Below, piece after piece: positions 5,155-7,358 of a stretch of 7,358 bases of DNA (its first letter is position 1; each line of letters begins with the position of its first letter). The position numbers and the translations under genes were made by a program. The DNA is from Chloroflexota bacterium (lineage in GTDB: Bacteria > Chloroflexota > Anaerolineae > J102). A model generated the notes under the pieces. It saw nothing but the letters and a program-made list of their open reading frames with translations, was not told where the DNA came from and made no database searches. Location: contig JAJRXO010000057.1 of NCBI GenBank assembly GCA_024276255.1, forward strand, positions 1 through 7,358. Direction: 5' to 3'.

Positions 5155-6569
5155 CAAAGAAATACATGCGTTGGTCTCTCTTGTTGCTTGCCCTGATCGT
5201 CGGGTTGTTTATCTGGCTGGCTTTGCCCCCTTCGGCGTTGGCCCAAGCCGACGATTGCCCGGTGGACTTGTGCATCGCCTGGCCGGAGGCCTTGTCAAAA
5301 ATGTTCGCCGTCGCCCTGCAAAACGCCAAGCTGGACCTGATGAAAGCCATTGCATCTACCGTCTGGCTGATTGACCGCATGGTGCTGACCTTGTTCGATC
5401 TGCTCGTCCAGGGTGACCTCTGGCTGCGCCTGCAAGAAGGCATTCTCTCATCGCTGGAAGCATTCATGCCCGGTGTGTTGCAAGACCTGATCGGCGGCGC
5501 AGACGGTTTGTTGTACATTGCCCTGATGATCGCCGGGGTGATGATGACCATCCCCTTTGCCAACACCCGCCTGGTCAACCCCGGTCAGGCCATTCTCTGG
5601 GCCGCTATCGTGCTGACGCTCTTCGTTGGTGGATCCGCGGGTTACGACCTGATCGGGGCAGTTGAAGGCTTGCGAACGGACATCATGGAGCGCATCATTG
5701 GGGCAGGCGGCGATGCCGACGATGTCCACGTGATCGTCACAGGGCCGATGCAGGCTAGCAATGGCGATCTTGGCTTTGAGCCTTTGTTTGCGCTCCCCGA
5801 AGACTTCGAAAGCGAGTATTTCCTCCCGCCTCAGCAATACATCACCGTGCGGACGGTTTTCGTAGAGCTCCCACTGACGCACGCCGGAGTAGCCGATTTC
5901 CAGATGGAGACGGAAGCATCCTTGCAATCCCGTCGAGACCGGGCGATCCCCGGCGTGGTGCTGGCGTTGCTCTCCCTGGTTGGCGCTTACTCAGCTTGCA
6001 TCTTTGCGTTGGTCTTTGCGCTCCTGATGACTGCCAGCCTGGGGCTGATTATCTTCCTCTTCGCTGCGCTACCGATGGGCTTGTTCGAGTTCGGGCGCAC
6101 GGTGGTCGCCGGAATTTTCAACAAGTATTTGCAAATCGTCACGCTGTCCATCGGGGTGGCAATTTTCACCGGGATCGTTTCGTATGTTCTCAACACGATC
6201 CCGACAACGGCGAATACTGTCAGCGACGCTCTGGAATATGTGGCCTTGCTTATGCCGGTGATCGGCATTCAACACATGTTCCTGGGCTGGGCATGGCAGG
6301 CCATGATGAGCAGCCGGGAGATTTTCAGTCGCACGATGAGCGCTGTCTTTGCAACCGGGGGTCTGCGGCCCGGACTTCTCCGCCAAGGCGTCGCCACTAC
6401 CATGCGCACGATGGGCATGGTCGCGCCCCTGGCTCTCCCCGGCGTCAGCGGCATCGCTGCCGGAGTAGCTTCCAACATACTGGCAGGCAGGTTGTTGCCG
6501 GACGCCCCTGCCCCGCCACGGGGTGATGTATTCGCTGAAATGCAGAAAAACTTCGGAGGTGGAGTATAG
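5151..6569 (+). CDS. VirB6/TrbL-like polytopic channel protein
   Basis: This 472-residue protein is the largest in the window. A cleavable-looking signal helix (about 8-27, ending PPSALAQADD) is followed by a short extracytoplasmic Cys pair (C36, C41), an amphipathic region (45-112), and hydrophobic helices at about 119-137, 147-165, 266-285, 285-308, 317-346 and 361-383, then a Gly/Ala/Pro-rich C-terminal tail with moderately hydrophobic stretches (420-447). A soluble loop of about 95 residues (170-264) separates the two membrane blocks. Signal peptide, central helices with a big loop, and a glycine-rich tail are typical of VirB6/TrbL subunits of type IV secretion systems, particularly in Gram-positive-type conjugative elements. 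I see no single diagnostic motif, so the call rests on architecture and general resemblance. GAAGGA at 5136-5141 supports ATG 5151 over GTG 5145. The stop abuts the next start directly. It would form the inner-membrane pore. Confidence 0.62.
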   Translation: MTKKYMRWSLLLLALIVGLFIWLALPPSALAQADDCPVDLCIAWPEALSKMFAVALQNAKLDLMKAIASTVWLIDRMVLTLFDLLVQGDLWLRLQEGILSSLEAFMPGVLQDLIGGADGLLYIALMIAGVMMTIPFANTRLVNPGQAILWAAIVLTLFVGGSAGYDLIGAVEGLRTDIMERIIGAGGDADDVHVIVTGPMQASNGDLGFEPLFALPEDFESEYFLPPQQYITVRTVFVELPLTHAGVADFQMETEASLQSRRDRAIPGVVLALLSLVGAYSACIFALVFALLMTASLGLIIFLFAALPMGLFEFGRTVVAGIFNKYLQIVTLSIGVAIFTGIVSYVLNTIPTTANTVSDALEYVALLMPVIGIQHMFLGWAWQAMMSSREIFSRTMSAVFATGGLRPGLLRQGVATTMRTMGMVAPLALPGVSGIAAGVASNILAGRLLPDAPAPPRGDVFAEMQKNFGGGV

Positions 6570-6935
6570 ATGCGTAATCAGTTCATGCTGTTTTTATTCC
6601 TGTGTGCTCTGGCCTTTTCCATAGCCCCATCCGCGCGTGCAGAAGAGAGCGTGCGCCTTGAAGTTGCTGTTTATCTCGACATCAACGGCGACAAGATCAT
6701 GAGCGACGGCGAAGGGATCGCCAATGTGACCGTGATTGTGGACGTGGACGGTCACCGCCAGGCAAAAAGCACCCAGAATGGTCAGGTAATCTTCTCCTTG
6801 CCTTATGCCAACATCCAGACGATTCACGTCGAAGTGCCCTACTTCGCGCTGGCGGATGAGGTCAAGCCCAAAGACAACCTGGCGCAAGTAGATTTTCGCT
6901 TGAAGTCCCCTGAGTTGCCGGTGTATTTGCCATGA
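6570..6935 (+). CDS. Small secreted SdrD-B-like Ig domain protein
   Basis: The 121-residue product has a clear signal peptide (MRNQFMLFLFLCALAFSIAPSARA, predicted cleavage after residue 24) and one compact domain with no membrane anchor. The domain opens EVAVYLDINGDKIMSDGEGIANVTVIV: a 'yxDxNGDgxxsxgExGIanVtV' pattern as in SdrD B-like repeats of Gram-positive surface proteins, which bind calcium. The putative ligands are D37, N39, D41, S45 and E48. Strand-rich sequence follows (STQNGQVIFSLPY, IQTIHVEVPYFALADEV). GGAGG at 6555-6559 is ten bases before ATG 6570. It sits directly behind the VirB6-like gene and overlaps the next by four bases, so it is likely an extracytoplasmic partner of that channel, perhaps paired with the Ig-like protein at 4663. 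Its exact role is unknown. Confidence 0.7.
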   Translation: MRNQFMLFLFLCALAFSIAPSARAEESVRLEVAVYLDINGDKIMSDGEGIANVTVIVDVDGHRQAKSTQNGQVIFSLPYANIQTIHVEVPYFALADEVKPKDNLAQVDFRLKSPELPVYLP

Positions 6936-7358
6936 CGACACGCGAGATTTTCGAAAGTTATCTGGAATACCGCATTGATCGCGCCGGTGCGTTGACGCCG
7001 GGCAAGAAGGTCGCCCTGGTGGAACAATTGATCGAAGAAGCTCACCAGGGGCGTGTGCCGGTCAGCCGGGACAAGGTTGCCCAGCTTCCGGTCAACAGCC
7101 GCAGCGTTCAAGCGGTCCTCGCCGGTGAGCCCGTCTCCATGGGGCAGGCCCGAATGCGGGCTCGCTCGGAATTGTCCGGCGCCGCAGCACTCCTGGGGCG
7201 CGCACAAGGCCTCTCGACGGGGGCCAAGGTAGCGGTGATTGCCGGGATTTTCCTGTTCACCATTCTGCTGGGGATGTCGGTCTATGGGATCATCGGACGC
7301 CGGAACGCCCAGGCAGCAGTCACCCCCGCGCCAACGCCGGAGAGCACACCAGAAGGCA
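6932..7358 (+). CDS. Single-span membrane protein with cytoplasmic N-domain and Pro/Thr linker, 3' partial
   Basis: The frame is open from ATG 6932 to the end of the window (142 residues seen), so the C-terminus is missing. Residues 1-98 are hydrophilic and probably helical (MTTREIFESYLEYRIDRAG; KVALVEQLIEEAHQG) with basic stretches, suggesting a cytoplasmic domain. A transmembrane helix lies at about 100-121 (VAVIAGIFLFTILLGMSVYGII), then RR and a Pro/Thr-rich segment (VTPAPTPESTPEG) that begins an extracytoplasmic linker. This is the same ground plan as the SH3 protein at 2055, with a larger cytoplasmic part. The start overlaps the previous stop (ATGA) and has no strong ribosome binding site, consistent with coupled translation. 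I do not recognise the family; a bitopic assembly or anchoring component of the same machine is the likeliest reading. Confidence 0.72.
   Translation, partial: MTTREIFESYLEYRIDRAGALTPGKKVALVEQLIEEAHQGRVPVSRDKVAQLPVNSRSVQAVLAGEPVSMGQARMRARSELSGAAALLGRAQGLSTGAKVAVIAGIFLFTILLGMSVYGIIGRRNAQAAVTPAPTPESTPEG

Noticed and set aside
5448..5927. 159-codon minus-strand ORF opposite the VirB6-like gene
   Set aside because: It is antisense to a coherent multi-helix membrane protein and shows no recognisable domain.
1..7358. tRNA, rRNA, CRISPR array, insertion sequence or attachment site
   Set aside because: None seen; the window is almost fully occupied by co-directional genes and shows no spaced repeats or terminal inverted repeats.

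Overview
The window is a single block of co-directional genes on the + strand, moderately GC-rich, with gaps of at most 21 bases or short stop/start overlaps (ATGA, TAATG) almost everywhere, so it reads as one long operon that runs off both ends. I recognise the core of a Flp/Tad-type pilus locus: the end of a TadB-like and a complete TadC-like membrane assembly protein, a 52-residue Flp-type pilin, and TadE-like and TadG-like minor pilin proteins. Interleaved with it are a membrane methyltransferase of the isoprenylcysteine methyltransferase (ICMT) type, a membrane-anchored two-SH3-domain protein, an M23 zinc peptidase carrying an EF-hand-like insertion, two small Ig-like surface proteins, and a 472-residue polytopic protein resembling the VirB6/TrbL channel subunits of type IV secretion systems.

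The organism is most likely a Chloroflexota bacterium (Anaerolineae-like). The grounds are the Thr/Pro 'TPTPTPEP' linkers between a transmembrane helix and SH3 domains, the envelope-protein style and the base composition. No secretin or other outer-membrane Tad gene is seen, which fits a monoderm cell. This placement is inference; no rRNA or other marker is present.

Layout: 1-606 tadB-like (5' end missing); 603-1472 tadC-like; 1479-2033 ICMT-like methyltransferase; 2055-2696 SH3 protein; 2697-2807 a 111-base leader with an orphan, very strong Shine-Dalgarno sequence; 2808-2966 Flp pilin; 2977-3027 a strong hairpin without a U-tract; 3045-3461 TadE-like; 3461-3898 TadG-like; 3902-4666 M23 peptidase; 4663-5154 Ig-like type I membrane protein; 5151-6569 VirB6/TrbL-like channel protein; 6570-6935 secreted SdrD-B-like protein; 6932 to the end, a single-span membrane protein cut by the window edge.

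Working model (inference): TadB/TadC and an ATPase outside the window would assemble a thin Flp pilus from the pilin at 2808; the TadE/G proteins would be minor subunits; the SH3 protein and M23 peptidase would bind and open the cell wall; and the VirB6-like protein with its two Ig-like neighbours would form a membrane channel. The combination suggests a pilus/type IV secretion hybrid, for example a conjugation or DNA/protein transfer machine, rather than a plain adhesion pilus. The pilin cistron is flanked by two possible mRNA-stabilising elements, which would explain how the major subunit could be made in excess within a polycistronic message.
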